64,000 bases of DNA from Bacteroidota bacterium (GCA_003250475.1 QKGI01000045.1:1-64000); one strand, 5' to 3'; shown: positions 52,859 through 62,411, counted from the first letter of the stretch. Notes: a model not told the origin generated them from the sequence alone. Made by a program: numbers and translations.

Positions 52859-53554
52859 ATGAAAGTAGTCGAAATCAATGACGTTTATAAGACCTACCGT
52901 GATACAGAGGTCGAAGTCAGGGCAATTAACGGAGTGACTCTCAGCTTTGAAAAGGGAGATTTTGCAGTGATCGTCGGTCCTTCGGGATCAGGGAAGACCA
53001 CCTTGCTTAACCTTATAGGAGGTCTTGACCAGCCCACCGGAGGAGAGATCATAGTCGCGGGGCACCACCTCTCGGAGCTCAGGCCATCGGAACTTATCGA
53101 CTTCCGGATGGAACATGTGGGATTTGTATTCCAGTCATATAATCTTATCCCTGTTCTTACAGCAGCTGAGAATGTGGGGTTCATCATGAACCTCCAGAAG
53201 TGGCCCAAAGAGAAAAGAAAAGCCCGTACAGACGAACTGCTGGAGTCGGTGGGGCTGGCAGACCGTCACAACAGCCGTCCCTCTCAACTCTCCGGCGGAC
53301 AGCAGCAAAGGGTTGCCGTTGCACGGGCCCTGGCACCGAGGCCGGAGTTCATTCTTGCCGATGAACCTACTGCGAACCTGGATTCAAAGTCGGCGGAAAC
53401 CCTGCTTGATATCATGGAAAAACTTAACCAGGAGGAAAATATGACGTTTATATTTTCCACGCATGATGCAAGGGTAATGAAGAGAGCCCGCAGGGTCATC
53501 ACCCTGGAAGACGGCAGGATTATCTCTGACGAAAGAACAAACCACAATTCATGA
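52859..53554 (+). CDS. ABC transporter ATP-binding protein, LolD/MacB type
   Basis: 231 residues. Walker A GPSGSGKTTLLN, Q-loop FVFQSYNLIPVLTAAENV, signature LSGGQQQRVAVARAL, Walker B FILADEPTANLDS and H-loop FSTHD are all intact. The LIPVLTAAENV element after the Q-loop is typical of MacB/LolD. It energises the two preceding permeases. The stop overlaps the start of the beta-barrel gene by 4 bases (ATGA), showing that the barrel is made with the transporter. Confidence 0.95.
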   Translation: MKVVEINDVYKTYRDTEVEVRAINGVTLSFEKGDFAVIVGPSGSGKTTLLNLIGGLDQPTGGEIIVAGHHLSELRPSELIDFRMEHVGFVFQSYNLIPVLTAAENVGFIMNLQKWPKEKRKARTDELLESVGLADRHNSRPSQLSGGQQQRVAVARALAPRPEFILADEPTANLDSKSAETLLDIMEKLNQEENMTFIFSTHDARVMKRARRVITLEDGRIISDERTNHNS

Positions 53555-54702
53555 CGAGACTGTTGATCACGGCAGCGCTGCTGCTCTGCATTTCAGGCTC
53601 AGTGCATGCCCAGGAGGGAGAAGAGAGGTTCACCGTCGCCGGATATGCCTCATGGCTGCATATGGCAATGTTTGAGAAGCCGTCAGAGGCATGGATGAAC
53701 AGCAGCATGCTACATAACAGATTGAATTTCAGAGTTTATCCCGGGAGCCATACCACCATTGCACTTGAGGTAAGGAACAGGTTTGTTACCGGAGACATGA
53801 TAAACCTGGATCCATCCTATATCCAGGGTCTTGCCAAAGATGACGGGCTGCTCGACATGTCATTTAATCTTTCGGAAGGTAATTCCTATGTGCTTAACAC
53901 AATGATTGACAGGCTCTATATAGACTTTACTGCTGGCCGGTTACAGGTCAGGGCGGGTCGTCAGCGCATCAACTGGAGCCAGGCAATGGTATGGAACCCC
54001 AACGACATATTTAATACCTACTCGTTTTTCGATTTCGACTATATTGAAAGACCGGGCAGCGATGCTTTGCGATTAACATATTCAACAGGCCCTGCTTCGG
54101 CAGCCGAACTGGTAGCAAAAATTGACGCGGCAGATAACATTACGGCTGCCGCCCTTTACAGATTCAGCCTTCTAAATACCGACATTCAATTCATCGCAGG
54201 AGAGACTGACGGCGACTATCTTACGGCAGGAATGGGTTGGTCCGGGGCTGTCGGCTCGGTGTCCGTGAGGGGAGAGGCTACCCTCTTTTCCCCGTTCACG
54301 CGTGCGGAAGGAGAGAAAAACACCCTTATTGCCACTGCCGGTCTTGACAAGGTTTTTTCAGACAAGGTGACAGCCCTCGCCCAGGTAATGTACTCAAATA
54401 ATCCCGTTGACCTGCAGAGCTTTACGCAACTTTATGGCGGCGGGCTGACAGCCATGCAGCTTGCATTCTCAAAGTTCAGTGCCGTGGGACAGGTCAGCTA
54501 TGCCCCCGTACCACTTCTCAACATTTCACTTTCAGGAATATGGTACCCTGACCTGAAAGGATTTTATGCCGGACCCTCCGTCGATTTTTCAATGGCCGAA
54601 AACATTGACTTCACCTTCCTCTGGCAGCACTTCAACAGCATCATTGCCGAAAATGAAGTACGTATCAACCTAGGGTTCATAAGGTTTAAATATAGTTTCT
54701 GA
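53551..54702 (+). CDS. Outer-membrane porin-like beta-barrel protein of the ABC cluster
   Basis: 383 residues, signal peptide (about 1-20, ending VHAQ), then repeated amphipathic strands. Recognisable points are VRAGRQRINWSQAMVWNPNDIFN, which resembles the DUF1302 / alginate-export barrel type, and a C-terminus ending in aromatic Phe (IRFKYSF), the usual outer-membrane barrel insertion signal. It overlaps the ATPase gene by 4 bases. I infer the outer-membrane component of the TetR-controlled locus. DUF1302-type barrels elsewhere accompany LolA-like proteins and RND (MMPL) pumps; here an ABC pair takes the pump's place. Confidence 0.82.
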   Translation: MTRLLITAALLLCISGSVHAQEGEERFTVAGYASWLHMAMFEKPSEAWMNSSMLHNRLNFRVYPGSHTTIALEVRNRFVTGDMINLDPSYIQGLAKDDGLLDMSFNLSEGNSYVLNTMIDRLYIDFTAGRLQVRAGRQRINWSQAMVWNPNDIFNTYSFFDFDYIERPGSDALRLTYSTGPASAAELVAKIDAADNITAAALYRFSLLNTDIQFIAGETDGDYLTAGMGWSGAVGSVSVRGEATLFSPFTRAEGEKNTLIATAGLDKVFSDKVTALAQVMYSNNPVDLQSFTQLYGGGLTAMQLAFSKFSAVGQVSYAPVPLLNISLSGIWYPDLKGFYAGPSVDFSMAENIDFTFLWQHFNSIIAENEVRINLGFIRFKYSF

Positions 54703-54737
54703 AATTTTCATACTTTTACGGGGTTAATTCCGTAAAC

Positions 54738-55472
54738 ATGTCACTTGTTCATGAGCTCGAGAAAACAGGTAACTGGCTGTTCAGAAGAAGAAGCTGGTTG
54801 CCTGTTGCAGTACTTGTACTGGCAGTAGTTTATCTTTTCATTGCCAACCGCAGCGTAATATATTTCAATTATACATGGGAGATAATATGCATCCTGATCT
54901 CAGTCGCCGGAGAACTGTTAAGATCTTATACCGTGGGTCATGTCCCGCGTAATACCTCGGGACGTAATGTGACGGATCAGCTTGCCGACGAACTCAATAC
55001 CACCGGGATATATTCTGTTGTCCGCCATCCCCTCTACGTGGGTAATTTCCTTATGTGGTTCGGACCGGTCCTCTTCCTCAGGTCTGTATGGTGCGTCATC
55101 ATTTTTATTCTCGCTTACTGGATATATTATGAAAGGATAATATTTGCCGAAGAGCAGTATCTGCGGAGGAAGTTCGGAGAGGCCTATGATGCGTGGGCCT
55201 TGAGGGTGAAAGCCGTGATTCCCGGATTCAGACACTGCAGAAAACCCGACCTTCCCTTCTCCCTGAAAAATGCTCTCAAGCGGGAATACAACAGCATAGT
55301 CAACCTGTTTCTGGTATTTGCTCTTCTTGACCTGTTCCGCAACATAGCAGTTACCGGAAAGGTTTATATAGAACCCCTTTATGCAACATTGCTTGTGGCT
55401 GCCATTGTTTTCTGGTCAGTCATAAGGTACCTGGTCAAGAGAACGAAGTTCCTCCATGTTGCAGGGCGATAG
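54738..55472 (+). CDS. Isoprenylcysteine-carboxyl-methyltransferase-like membrane methyltransferase
   Basis: 244 residues with about six hydrophobic helices and the ICMT/PEMT core: NTTGIYSVVRHPLYVGNFLMWFG (residues about 88-110) and EEQYLRRKFGEAYDAWALRV (about 135-154), which bind SAM and the lipid-facing substrate. In Bacteroidota and Leptospira, related proteins are annotated as lipid A (Kdo2) 1-phosphate O-methyltransferase; that role is plausible but unproven. The gene starts 35 bases after the porin gene, so it may belong to the same envelope locus. The 11-base gap to yugP is convergent. Confidence 0.82.
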   Translation: MSLVHELEKTGNWLFRRRSWLPVAVLVLAVVYLFIANRSVIYFNYTWEIICILISVAGELLRSYTVGHVPRNTSGRNVTDQLADELNTTGIYSVVRHPLYVGNFLMWFGPVLFLRSVWCVIIFILAYWIYYERIIFAEEQYLRRKFGEAYDAWALRVKAVIPGFRHCRKPDLPFSLKNALKREYNSIVNLFLVFALLDLFRNIAVTGKVYIEPLYATLLVAAIVFWSVIRYLVKRTKFLHVAGR

Positions 55473-55483
55473 ACAGGGTCTTG

Positions 55484-56188
55484 CTACCTGTCTCTTGCTC
55501 CCATGAATATCATTATATAGTAGATGAGTGTTGCCAGCGATCCGAGTGCTGCAATTATGTATGTATAGGCAGCCCACTTAAGTGCATCGCGGGCCTTGCC
55601 ATATGTGTCGGGATATGTTATGCCTGCACTTGCAAGCCAGACCAGGGCTCTTTTAGATGCATTGATCTCTACCGGAAGGGTGATGATACTGAAGAGGGTG
55701 GTGATGGCAAAGAGCACAATCCCGACAAGCAGTATTTCCGGCCTCGAATTAATGAGTACAAGTCCGGCTATCAGAACCCACTGGATCCAGTTAGATGAGA
55801 AACTTACTACCGGAGCCAGCTTTGACCTCATGTTAAGCCATGCATATGACTGGGCATGCTGCAGGGCGTGGCCGGTTTCATGAGCTGCCACGGCTGCAGC
55901 AGCCACACTGTTGCCGGAGTAGACGTCGCGGCTCAGGTTAATTGTCTTCTTCAGAGGATTGTAGTGGTCGGTGAGTTCACCCTGCACGCTCTGTACTATA
56001 ACGCCGGTTACCCCGTTGTCACGGAGCATCTTTTCAGCCACATCACGCCCTGTCATGCCACCCGCGACAGGTATTTTTGAGTAAGTTCTGAATTTTGATT
56101 TCAGCCTGGCGCTGACAAGCCAGCTGAGTAACATGAATACAATGAATATTATCCAGTATGTTCCGTTATGTAAAAACATTGTTTCCAT
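55484..56188 (-). CDS. YugP-family membrane zinc metallopeptidase
   Basis: 234 residues with an N-terminal TM helix ([17 protein letters not shown]), a central zinc motif [12 protein letters not shown] (HExxH) and three C-terminal hydrophobic segments. [29 protein letters not shown] precedes the active site, as in the YugP (DUF2268-unrelated, neutral zinc metallopeptidase) family. The substrate is unknown. It is monocistronic and divergent from yidD. Confidence 0.9.
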   Translation of the reverse strand: METMFLHNGTYWIIFIVFMLLSWLVSARLKSKFRTYSKIPVAGGMTGRDVAEKMLRDNGVTGVIVQSVQGELTDHYNPLKKTINLSRDVYSGNSVAAAAVAAHETGHALQHAQSYAWLNMRSKLAPVVSFSSNWIQWVLIAGLVLINSRPEILLVGIVLFAITTLFSIITLPVEINASKRALVWLASAGITYPDTYGKARDALKWAAYTYIIAALGSLATLIYYIMIFMGARDR

Positions 56189-56282
56189 CGTTCGGGAATA
56201 TTTCTTTTTTATAATACACTCAAAACGCAGACCAATTGTAATAAGTTCTTAAAAGAGGTCATTTTGTCATGCCGAATCATCT

Positions 56283-56290
56283 TATCTTTG
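56283..56290 (+). promoter_or_regulatory. Candidate -7 element for yidD, giving a near-leaderless mRNA
   Basis: TATCTTTG (TAnnTTTG) with TTTG at 56262-56265, spacing 17. Transcription would begin around 56294, three bases before ATG 56297. This argues against the upstream ATG (56264) of the track ORF. Confidence 0.5.
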
Positions 56291-56296
56291 AAGGCG

Positions 56297-56611
56297 ATGC
56301 AAAGGATGATTGCAAAGATATTGACTTTTCTGCTGTTGATACCTGTCTGGTTTTACCGGTGGTTCATCTCCCCTTTGACCCCGCCGTCATGCCGTCATGT
56401 GCCAACCTGTTCCAGTTATGCCATCGATGCTTTCAGGATGCATGGCCCCATAACAGGCCTGATACTCTCGACTGACAGAATATTGCGGTGCAGACCCGGG
56501 GGGACACACGGTTATGATCCTGTTCCCCGGTTCATTTTTAAAAGGTACCGGTCTGGCAGAACCGCTCTACGGAGGGCCCCCCGATGCAACCGGCTGAAGG
56601 AAAGGGATTAA
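56297..56611 (+). CDS. yidD: Membrane protein insertion efficiency factor
   Basis: 104 residues from ATG 56297 (or 101 from 56306). The track start at 56264 lies upstream of the likely promoter. The YidD core is unmistakable: [33 protein letters not shown] with the conserved Cys residues, then [23 protein letters not shown]. It supports YidC-dependent insertion at the inner membrane. yidD normally lies next to rnpA and yidC; here it stands alone 44 kb from rnpA. It overlaps the stop of the LytTR regulator gene from the opposite strand by 4 bases. Confidence 0.93.
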   Translation: MQRMIAKILTFLLLIPVWFYRWFISPLTPPSCRHVPTCSSYAIDAFRMHGPITGLILSTDRILRCRPGGTHGYDPVPRFIFKRYRSGRTALRRAPRCNRLKERD

Positions 56612-57360
56612 AAACTAAGTTTTTCCCTGAGTATCTTATACCCGGCCCGGCTGACCGGTATCTTCTCACCGGACTTTAGGACGGCCACATAATTATCTTT
56701 GCTGTAGGGTTCAAGGCGTGATATATGCTCCACGTTGACCATATATGATCTGTGTACCCTGATGAAAAGTCCCGGTGGCAGGTGCTCCTCATAATATTTC
56801 ATTGTCTTGGGCTTGAGAGCCTTTCCCTCGCTGTAATAAATCATTACATAGTCGTCCTCAGCAGCCAGGTAGGAGACCATGTTCAGGGGGATTATTTTTA
56901 TTCCTGCCCCTTTTCTGAACACAATCCTTGTCAGATAGCCTTCTGCCTCCGAGGCTGAGGCAACAAGCCTGTCCATTTTTTCTGTCTCGGGAGTCTCCCT
57001 GGAGATTCTGTTGACAGCCTTGGCAAGGGCATCATCAAAGCGTTCCTTTGAAAACGGTTTAAGGAGGTAATCGACCGCATTCAGCTCGAATGCTCTTATA
57101 GCATACTGGTCAAAGGCTGTCGTGAATATTACCTCCGGCTTTTCATCGATCACCTCCAGCAGTTCGAAACCGGTCAGCTTGGGCATCTGGATATCCAGAA
57201 AGATAAGATCAGGGCGTTTCTCCTTTATCTCCCTGGCTCCGCAGAAGCCGTCGCCGCACTCTCCGGCAATCTCTATCTCCGGATGGTCTTTAAGCATAAA
57301 CCTGATAAGCTCCCTGGCCGGGGCCTCATCCTCTATGATCAATGCTCTGATAGTCTTCAT
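56608..57360 (-). CDS. LytTR-family response regulator
   Basis: The real start is ATG 57360 (250 residues); the track extension to 57420 runs into the kinase gene. The receiver domain has acidic pair E10/D11, phospho-acceptor D56 in [13 protein letters not shown] and lysine in LLKPFSK. The C-terminal LytTR DNA-binding domain (about 145-245) contains [15 protein letters not shown] and [17 protein letters not shown]. It lies 13 bases after the LytS-type kinase gene, its evident partner, and ends the four-gene operon with two LiaF-like proteins. Confidence 0.95.
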   Translation of the reverse strand: MKTIRALIIEDEAPARELIRFMLKDHPEIEIAGECGDGFCGAREIKEKRPDLIFLDIQMPKLTGFELLEVIDEKPEVIFTTAFDQYAIRAFELNAVDYLLKPFSKERFDDALAKAVNRISRETPETEKMDRLVASASEAEGYLTRIVFRKGAGIKIIPLNMVSYLAAEDDYVMIYYSEGKALKPKTMKYYEEHLPPGLFIRVHRSYMVNVEHISRLEPYSKDNYVAVLKSGEKIPVSRAGYKILREKLSF

Positions 57361-57373
57361 GCTGTTATGTTTA

Positions 57374-58432
57374 TTAATTCTTTCGGTATGGGAACCTGAC
57401 CACAACTGTAAAGCTGTCATCGGTACGGTTTACTGTGAGATCAGCCTTGTTCCCGAAGAAGAGTTCAAGCCTGCTGCCCACGTTCTTCAGACCGATGCCG
57501 GCCCCCTTGCGTGTGACGACAGATTCCGTGTCGACGTTATTGGCAACGGTGATGATCACCATATCATTGTTTTTCCTGGCAGTGGTTTTGATGGTTACCT
57601 CTTCTGTTGATTCATAGACTCCGTGTTTGACCGCATTCTCATACAATGGCTGGAGCAGCATCCCGGGCATGAGTGCGGAAAGGCATTCCGGGCTGATATC
57701 CTCTTCAATCGTCAGCCGGTCTCCAAACCTGACCTTCTCAATCTGCAGGTAAAGGCGGAGGCATTCCATCTCGTTTTGCAGTGTTACCGGTTGTTCGTTC
57801 CTCGATGACAGGGAATAGCGCATGAAGTCCGAAAGTTTCACTATCATCTCTCTTGCCCTGAGAGGATCAGTTAATGTCAGTGAACTCACTGAGTTGAGGC
57901 TGTTAAAGAGAAAATGGGGATTTATCTGTGATCTGAGCATCTTAAGCTCTCCCTCCCTCACCAGAGACTCCAGCTGCGCCTGACGCTGTACCTTTTCGGC
58001 CAGTCTTGCGGCGCTGAGAAAGAGGTAATATACCAGGATTATGAGAAAGAATACCAGGATGCCTGCCGTAGCCCTGAAAACAAGGACTGACTGCCAGAAG
58101 ATGTCAAAATCTATCTTTTCCTGAACAATGAGCCTGACGATGAATTTTGTCCCCAGGAGCCATACCAGAATAGTCATGGAGCCGGTCAGCAGAACATTCA
58201 GGACAGAGGAGTATGTCTGGTTGTCGCCTTTCAGTATATACCGTAACGGATACCATACGGCCAGTCCCAGCAATCCATATAAAACCATGGAAACAAATCC
58301 GTCAGCGATAGCCGCTTCTACCCTGCTCCCATATACAAAATGAATGAGAAGTGCCTGGCCGGTTGCCAGTAACAACCATGCCAGACACCATATAATAAGC
58401 CTTGTTCTGCTTTCAAGCAGCGGATGCTTCAT
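57374..58432 (-). CDS. LytS/YehU-type sensor histidine kinase
   Basis: 352 residues with four N-terminal hydrophobic helices (about 12-140, with few periplasmic residues), then a coiled segment and the His_kinase domain: QINPHFLFNSLNSVSSL carries the phospho-acceptor, and the HATPase has NAVKHGVYE (N-box) and KGAGIGLKNVGSRL (G box). The small periplasmic portion suggests intramembrane sensing or signal input from a partner. The LiaF-like gene 3 bases upstream is a candidate sensor subunit. The response regulator gene follows. Confidence 0.94.
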   Translation of the reverse strand: MKHPLLESRTRLIIWCLAWLLLATGQALLIHFVYGSRVEAAIADGFVSMVLYGLLGLAVWYPLRYILKGDNQTYSSVLNVLLTGSMTILVWLLGTKFIVRLIVQEKIDFDIFWQSVLVFRATAGILVFFLIILVYYLFLSAARLAEKVQRQAQLESLVREGELKMLRSQINPHFLFNSLNSVSSLTLTDPLRAREMIVKLSDFMRYSLSSRNEQPVTLQNEMECLRLYLQIEKVRFGDRLTIEEDISPECLSALMPGMLLQPLYENAVKHGVYESTEEVTIKTTARKNNDMVIITVANNVDTESVVTRKGAGIGLKNVGSRLELFFGNKADLTVNRTDDSFTVVVRFPYRKN

Positions 58433-58435
58433 CTT

Positions 58436-59176
58436 TTATTTATAGCTTTTGACCTCTCCCCCTCCAAAAATCACAGTGCCCTTTATTGTGAGCGACCGGG
58501 TGTTGTCCTTAATAACATCTCCCCTTAACTTCCTGCTGTCGGAGAATCCTCCGAGGATAGGGGTCACATTTATTATTATATTCCAGCTATCCGGTACGAT
58601 GATGGTTGTTCCACCAAAGATACAGGTAATTTCAATCGCATTATCGCCGGGGGCAAGAGATGATCTGGTCAGGTCAACCTCACCTCCACCGAATATGGAG
58701 GTTATCTTTCCTCCCTTGAAATTGTCGGTTATCAGCTGACGTTCCGCTCCGCTGAAGATATTGACATAATCAATATAATCAGCTTTGCTGGACTCTGAGA
58801 AATCCAGCCTCTTCACGAGCCTCTTGGAGTTCAGGAGTAATACTATTCCTATTACGATGAATAGGGCAGGCCAGAAGAAATTAAAGGATCTGAAGAAATC
58901 GGTGAACAGTTCCGGAATCATGAAGAACCCTCCCACGGCTATCATTATTATACCGGGGGTTTTATTATCTGATCCTGCGAGAACAATGATGCCGATCACC
59001 ACCAGCAGCATCTGCCAGCTGAATATTATGTCATCAATAAAGTGATCAAGCGGCTCGGGAAGTACCGTGGATTTTTTTACGATGAGGATCAGTCCTGCTA
59101 TTATAAGCAGGATTCCAATGATAAACCTGTTGGAAGTTTCCCCACGTCTTGACGGTTTGTTCATTTCGTTTTCCAT
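58436..59176 (-). CDS. LiaF-like membrane protein with beta-helical C-terminal domain
   Basis: 246 residues. Four closely spaced hydrophobic helices (about 18-115) are followed by a repetitive beta-strand domain in which IFGGGEVDL, IFGGTTIIV, ILGGFSDS and IFGGGEVKSY recur about every 20-25 residues, as in LiaF/cell wall-active-antibiotics-response proteins. In Bacillus, LiaF inhibits the LiaRS system. Its place directly before a LytS/LytT pair suggests the same kind of signal control here. A smaller four-helix gene precedes it by 24 bases. Confidence 0.87.
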   Translation of the reverse strand: MENEMNKPSRRGETSNRFIIGILLIIAGLILIVKKSTVLPEPLDHFIDDIIFSWQMLLVVIGIIVLAGSDNKTPGIIMIAVGGFFMIPELFTDFFRSFNFFWPALFIVIGIVLLLNSKRLVKRLDFSESSKADYIDYVNIFSGAERQLITDNFKGGKITSIFGGGEVDLTRSSLAPGDNAIEITCIFGGTTIIVPDSWNIIINVTPILGGFSDSRKLRGDVIKDNTRSLTIKGTVIFGGGEVKSYK

Positions 59177-59200
59177 TGTTTAAGAGATTATCGGTTTCTG

Positions 59201-59536
59201 TTATCTTAATTTCTTTGTCAGTGGCCTGAGAACAAATGCTATACCCACCAGGACCATGACTGCCGGCCAGTAAATCTGTTTGTACACAGGAGAAAGCTGA
59301 ATGCTCATTTCCGGCATAAGGAACCAGAATCCCAGGGCAAAAAGCAGTACTGCCGACACCAGTTCAAGGCTTACCAGTGACAATATGCCAAAGAAGATGA
59401 GGATCATCTCCCACTGGAAATAGTCTGATATCTCTCCGAGGTTTAAAAGGTCCAGCTTGGCCACAATCATTATTAGCCCCAGGGAGATGAGGAACCTGGC
59501 GATGCCAACAAACGGATTTTTATCTGCGTCTTTCAT
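59201..59536 (-). CDS. Small four-helix membrane protein (LiaF N-terminal-like / DUF5668 type)
   Basis: The track ORF (154 residues) carries a spurious 43-residue start; ATG 59536 gives 111 residues (MKDADKNPFVGIARF). Four hydrophobic helices arranged as in the N-terminal half of the next gene (FLISLGLIMIVAKLDLLN, EMILIFFGILSLVSLELVSAVLLFALGFWFLMP, IYWPAVMVLVGIAFVL), without the beta-repeat domain. It heads the operon with LiaF-like, LytS and LytT genes. Likely role: membrane-embedded sensor or modulator, inferred from context only. Confidence 0.78.
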   Translation of the reverse strand: MKDADKNPFVGIARFLISLGLIMIVAKLDLLNLGEISDYFQWEMILIFFGILSLVSLELVSAVLLFALGFWFLMPEMSIQLSPVYKQIYWPAVMVLVGIAFVLRPLTKKLR

Positions 59537-59691
59537 GTCTGGTAAGTTGATTTGACAAGTTAAAAATATTACGAACACATTAAACGGCACCATACATTTC
59601 CGGCGGGGCGCGGATAAATGTCGGTAAACAGCGAAGAAACCGGGCAGTGTTACTTTTTTGTTCATAATTTTTTTTATTGCAAGAGGATTTA

Positions 59692-59699
59692 TAATTTTG
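59692..59699 (+). promoter_or_regulatory. Candidate -7 element for the DUF177-rpmF-plsX-fabH operon
   Basis: TAATTTTG (TAnnTTTG) 19 bases before the DUF177 ATG. No TTTG at the ideal distance; the upstream sequence is T-rich. Confidence 0.4.
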
Positions 59700-59718
59700 C
59701 AGACCGAAAAAAAGGGAG

Positions 59719-60237
59719 ATGCCCGGATTGTATTCCATACCGCTCGCCGGATTAAAGGAAGCCAGATATACCTACGATTTCAAAATAGGAGATGACTTCT
59801 TTGAGGCGTTTGAGGAGTCAGAGGTTAAGAGAGGGGAGTTCACTTCTGTGGTTGTGCTCCAGAAAAGCACAACTCATCTTGAGCTTGACATTGTCATAAA
59901 CGGCCGTGCCGAAGTGGTGTGTGACAGATGCCTGGAATCATTTTACATCCCTGTCTCATCAGCCAACAGGCTGTTTGTTAAGCAGGGAAGGGAGTGGGAT
60001 GAGGCTGATCCGGATATGATCACAATGCCTCTGGATGAACATGAAATAGATCTGAGCCAGTTTTTCTATGAATATATCCACCTGGCATTACCTTTGAAAC
60101 GTATTCATCCTGATGACAGCGATGGTCGCAGTACGTGCAACCCCGAAATGATCAGGAAGCTTAATGACCTTCAGGCCGGTGAGGAGCAATCCGATCCGCG
60201 GTGGGAAGGTTTAAAAAAACTGACTAGGAATAACTAA
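59719..60237 (+). CDS. DUF177 (YceD-family) protein
   Basis: 172 residues of the YceD family, widely encoded upstream of rpmF and, in plants, linked to 23S rRNA accumulation. It contains the conserved block VVCDRCLESF (C-x2-C, residues about 71-80) and a later Cys (STCNP). The rpmF-plsX-fabH order downstream is the classic arrangement. It has no signal peptide and is cytoplasmic. The rpmF gene follows after 17 bases. Confidence 0.9.
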   Translation: MPGLYSIPLAGLKEARYTYDFKIGDDFFEAFEESEVKRGEFTSVVVLQKSTTHLELDIVINGRAEVVCDRCLESFYIPVSSANRLFVKQGREWDEADPDMITMPLDEHEIDLSQFFYEYIHLALPLKRIHPDDSDGRSTCNPEMIRKLNDLQAGEEQSDPRWEGLKKLTRNN

Positions 60238-60254
60238 CACAATTCATTACTGCG

Positions 60255-60440
60255 ATGCCAAATCCAAAACACAGACACTCCAGTACCAGGAGGGACAAGA
60301 GGAGAACACATTACAAGGCTGTTGCTCCCACAGTGGCTGCATGCACAAACTGCGGATCAGCTCATCTCTACCACAGGGTATGCCCTGAGTGCGGATACTA
60401 CAGAGGCAAGCTTGCCGTTGAAAAAAAGACGACAGCCTGA
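60255..60440 (+). CDS. rpmF: 50S ribosomal protein L32
   Basis: 61 residues: basic N-terminus MPNPKHRHSSTRRDKRRTHY and a zinc ribbon with CTNCGSAH and CPECGYYRG, so this is the zinc-binding (C+) version. It is part of the 50S central protuberance region. It is embedded between DUF177 and plsX, 28 bases before the latter, linking ribosome synthesis to fatty acid synthesis through shared transcription. Confidence 0.97.
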   Translation: MPNPKHRHSSTRRDKRRTHYKAVAPTVAACTNCGSAHLYHRVCPECGYYRGKLAVEKKTTA

Positions 60441-60468
60441 CAAGGTTTCCGTTCAAAAACTCTGAACG

Positions 60469-61413
60469 ATGAAAATAGGTCTTGATGCTATGGGGGGGGA
60501 TTTCGCCCCCAATGCTGTCATTGAAGGTGCAGTTGATGCACTGGGGCAGATGCCGTCAGGAGACCGTCTCGTGCTTATCGGCGATAATGGTCTGATAAGG
60601 AATAAACTCGCAGAAATGAATGTCGAGCCTTCCTTATTTGATATCGTACCCACCACGCAGGTAATAGAGATGTCTGACCACCCTGCGAAGGCTTTTTCGC
60701 AGAAAAAGGACTCGTCTATTGCAGTAGGGTTCGGGATGCTTAAAAGCTGCCTGATAGACGGATTTGCCAGTGCCGGAAACACCGGCGCCATGATGGTCGG
60801 AGCAAGCTATACAGTCAATGTCATCCCCGGAGTATACAGACCGGCACTGCTGGCCAATCTGCCCAATGTAAACGGCGGCTCATCAATACTCCTCGACGTT
60901 GGGATAAATCCTGACAGCAAGCCTGACGTGCTGATGCAGTACGGTTTGCTCGGAACAGTGTATTCAAGGCATGTGCTGGGCATAGAAAACCCAACGGTGG
61001 GATTGCTGAATATCGGAACCGAAGAATCAAAAGGCTCTGCCGTGGTCAAAGCTACCTATGAACTTCTCAGTGAAAACACTGAGATAAATTTCAGGGGTAA
61101 TATCGAAGGTCATCATCTCTTTACCGAGGAGATGACCGATGTCATTATATGCGACGGTTTCGTAGGCAATGTGGTTCTCAAAATGGCCGAGAAATTCTTT
61201 GTGATAGCAAGATCAAGAGGCATTAAAGACAGCTTTTTTGAAAGGCTTAATTTTGAGGTCGTCGGAGGCACTCCCGTTGTCGGAATAAATGAAAACGTGG
61301 TAGTTGGTCACGGCATTTCAAACCGAACGGCAATCATGAATATGATACTGCAGACCCGTGATGTGGTTCATGCAGATCTTGCCGGAAAGATCAAGGAAGC
61401 ATTCGGAGCATGA
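60469..61413 (+). CDS. plsX: Phosphate acyltransferase
   Basis: 314-residue peripheral membrane enzyme forming acyl-phosphate from acyl-ACP, the first step of the PlsX/PlsY route to phosphatidic acid. Conserved motifs are the N-terminal [40 protein letters not shown] and [12 protein letters not shown]. Length is normal. It overlaps fabH by 4 bases (ATGA), as in many bacteria, coupling phospholipid synthesis with fatty acid initiation. Confidence 0.97.
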   Translation: MKIGLDAMGGDFAPNAVIEGAVDALGQMPSGDRLVLIGDNGLIRNKLAEMNVEPSLFDIVPTTQVIEMSDHPAKAFSQKKDSSIAVGFGMLKSCLIDGFASAGNTGAMMVGASYTVNVIPGVYRPALLANLPNVNGGSSILLDVGINPDSKPDVLMQYGLLGTVYSRHVLGIENPTVGLLNIGTEESKGSAVVKATYELLSENTEINFRGNIEGHHLFTEEMTDVIICDGFVGNVVLKMAEKFFVIARSRGIKDSFFERLNFEVVGGTPVVGINENVVVGHGISNRTAIMNMILQTRDVVHADLAGKIKEAFGA

Positions 61414-62411
61414 CGAAAATAAGAGCTGCAATTACCGGAATAAATGCCTGGGTGCCGGAGTACCGGCTGACCAACCAGGAACTCTCCGAGATGGTGGAGA
61501 CCAGCGACGAATGGATCATGCAGCGCGTTGGTATCAGGGAGAGAAGGATACTCAAGGGTGAGGGGAAGGGAACTTCCGACCTGGGGGAACCGGCTGTCAG
61601 AGGCCTGCTGGAGAAGACAGGGACATCACCTGACGAGGTCGATCTCCTTATTTGTGCCACGATAACGCCGGATATGATGTTCCCGGCTACTGCCAACATT
61701 ATCTGTGACAAGGCCGGGATAAAAAACGCCTTCAGCTTTGATCTTGCAGCTGCCTGCTCCGGGTTCCTCTTTGCCCTGCAGACAGCAGCAGCATACGTTG
61801 AGACCGGACGGTACAAGAAGGTAATTGTTGTTGGCGCTGATAAGATGTCATCCATTACCGACTATACTGACCGGACCACCTGTACCCTCTTCGGAGACGC
61901 GGCAGGAGCAGTCCTCCTGGAGCCGACAGAGGAAGAATACGGAATAATGGACTATCTCTTCAAAAGCGACGGCTCGGGCCGGAAGTATCTGCACATGAAA
62001 GCCGGCGGGTCACTGCGCCCCGCATCACACGACACAGTAGGCGGAAGGGAGCATTATGTATACCAGGAGGGACAGGCTGTCTTTAAGTTTGCCGTATCAA
62101 ACATGGCAGACATCGCAGCCGAGATCATGGAGAGAAACAACCTCCGCCCGGAAGATATCTCATGGCTGGTACCACACCAGGCCAACCTGAGGATCATAGA
62201 TGCGACCGGGCGCAGAATGGGACTGCCACCGGAGAAGGTCATGATAAACATACAGAACTACGGCAATACTACAGCCGCCACAATCCCCCTTGTGTTGTGG
62301 GAGTTTGAAAAGAAGCTCCATAAGGGAGATAATCTGGTACTTGCCGCCTTCGGCGGGGGATTCACATGGGGAAGCATCTGGCTTAAATGGGCATACGACC
62401 CGAAGCCTTAA
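61410..62411 (+). CDS. fabH: Beta-ketoacyl-ACP synthase III
   Basis: 333-residue condensing enzyme joining acetyl-CoA (or a branched starter) to malonyl-ACP, initiating fatty acid synthesis. The Cys-His-Asn triad is C116 in [11 protein letters not shown], His in VPHQANLRI (about 257) and Asn in [11 protein letters not shown] (about 287). The family C-terminus [13 protein letters not shown] is intact. A strong terminator follows, so it ends the DUF177-rpmF-plsX-fabH operon. Confidence 0.97.
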   Translation: MTKIRAAITGINAWVPEYRLTNQELSEMVETSDEWIMQRVGIRERRILKGEGKGTSDLGEPAVRGLLEKTGTSPDEVDLLICATITPDMMFPATANIICDKAGIKNAFSFDLAAACSGFLFALQTAAAYVETGRYKKVIVVGADKMSSITDYTDRTTCTLFGDAAGAVLLEPTEEEYGIMDYLFKSDGSGRKYLHMKAGGSLRPASHDTVGGREHYVYQEGQAVFKFAVSNMADIAAEIMERNNLRPEDISWLVPHQANLRIIDATGRRMGLPPEKVMINIQNYGNTTAATIPLVLWEFEKKLHKGDNLVLAAFGGGFTWGSIWLKWAYDPKP

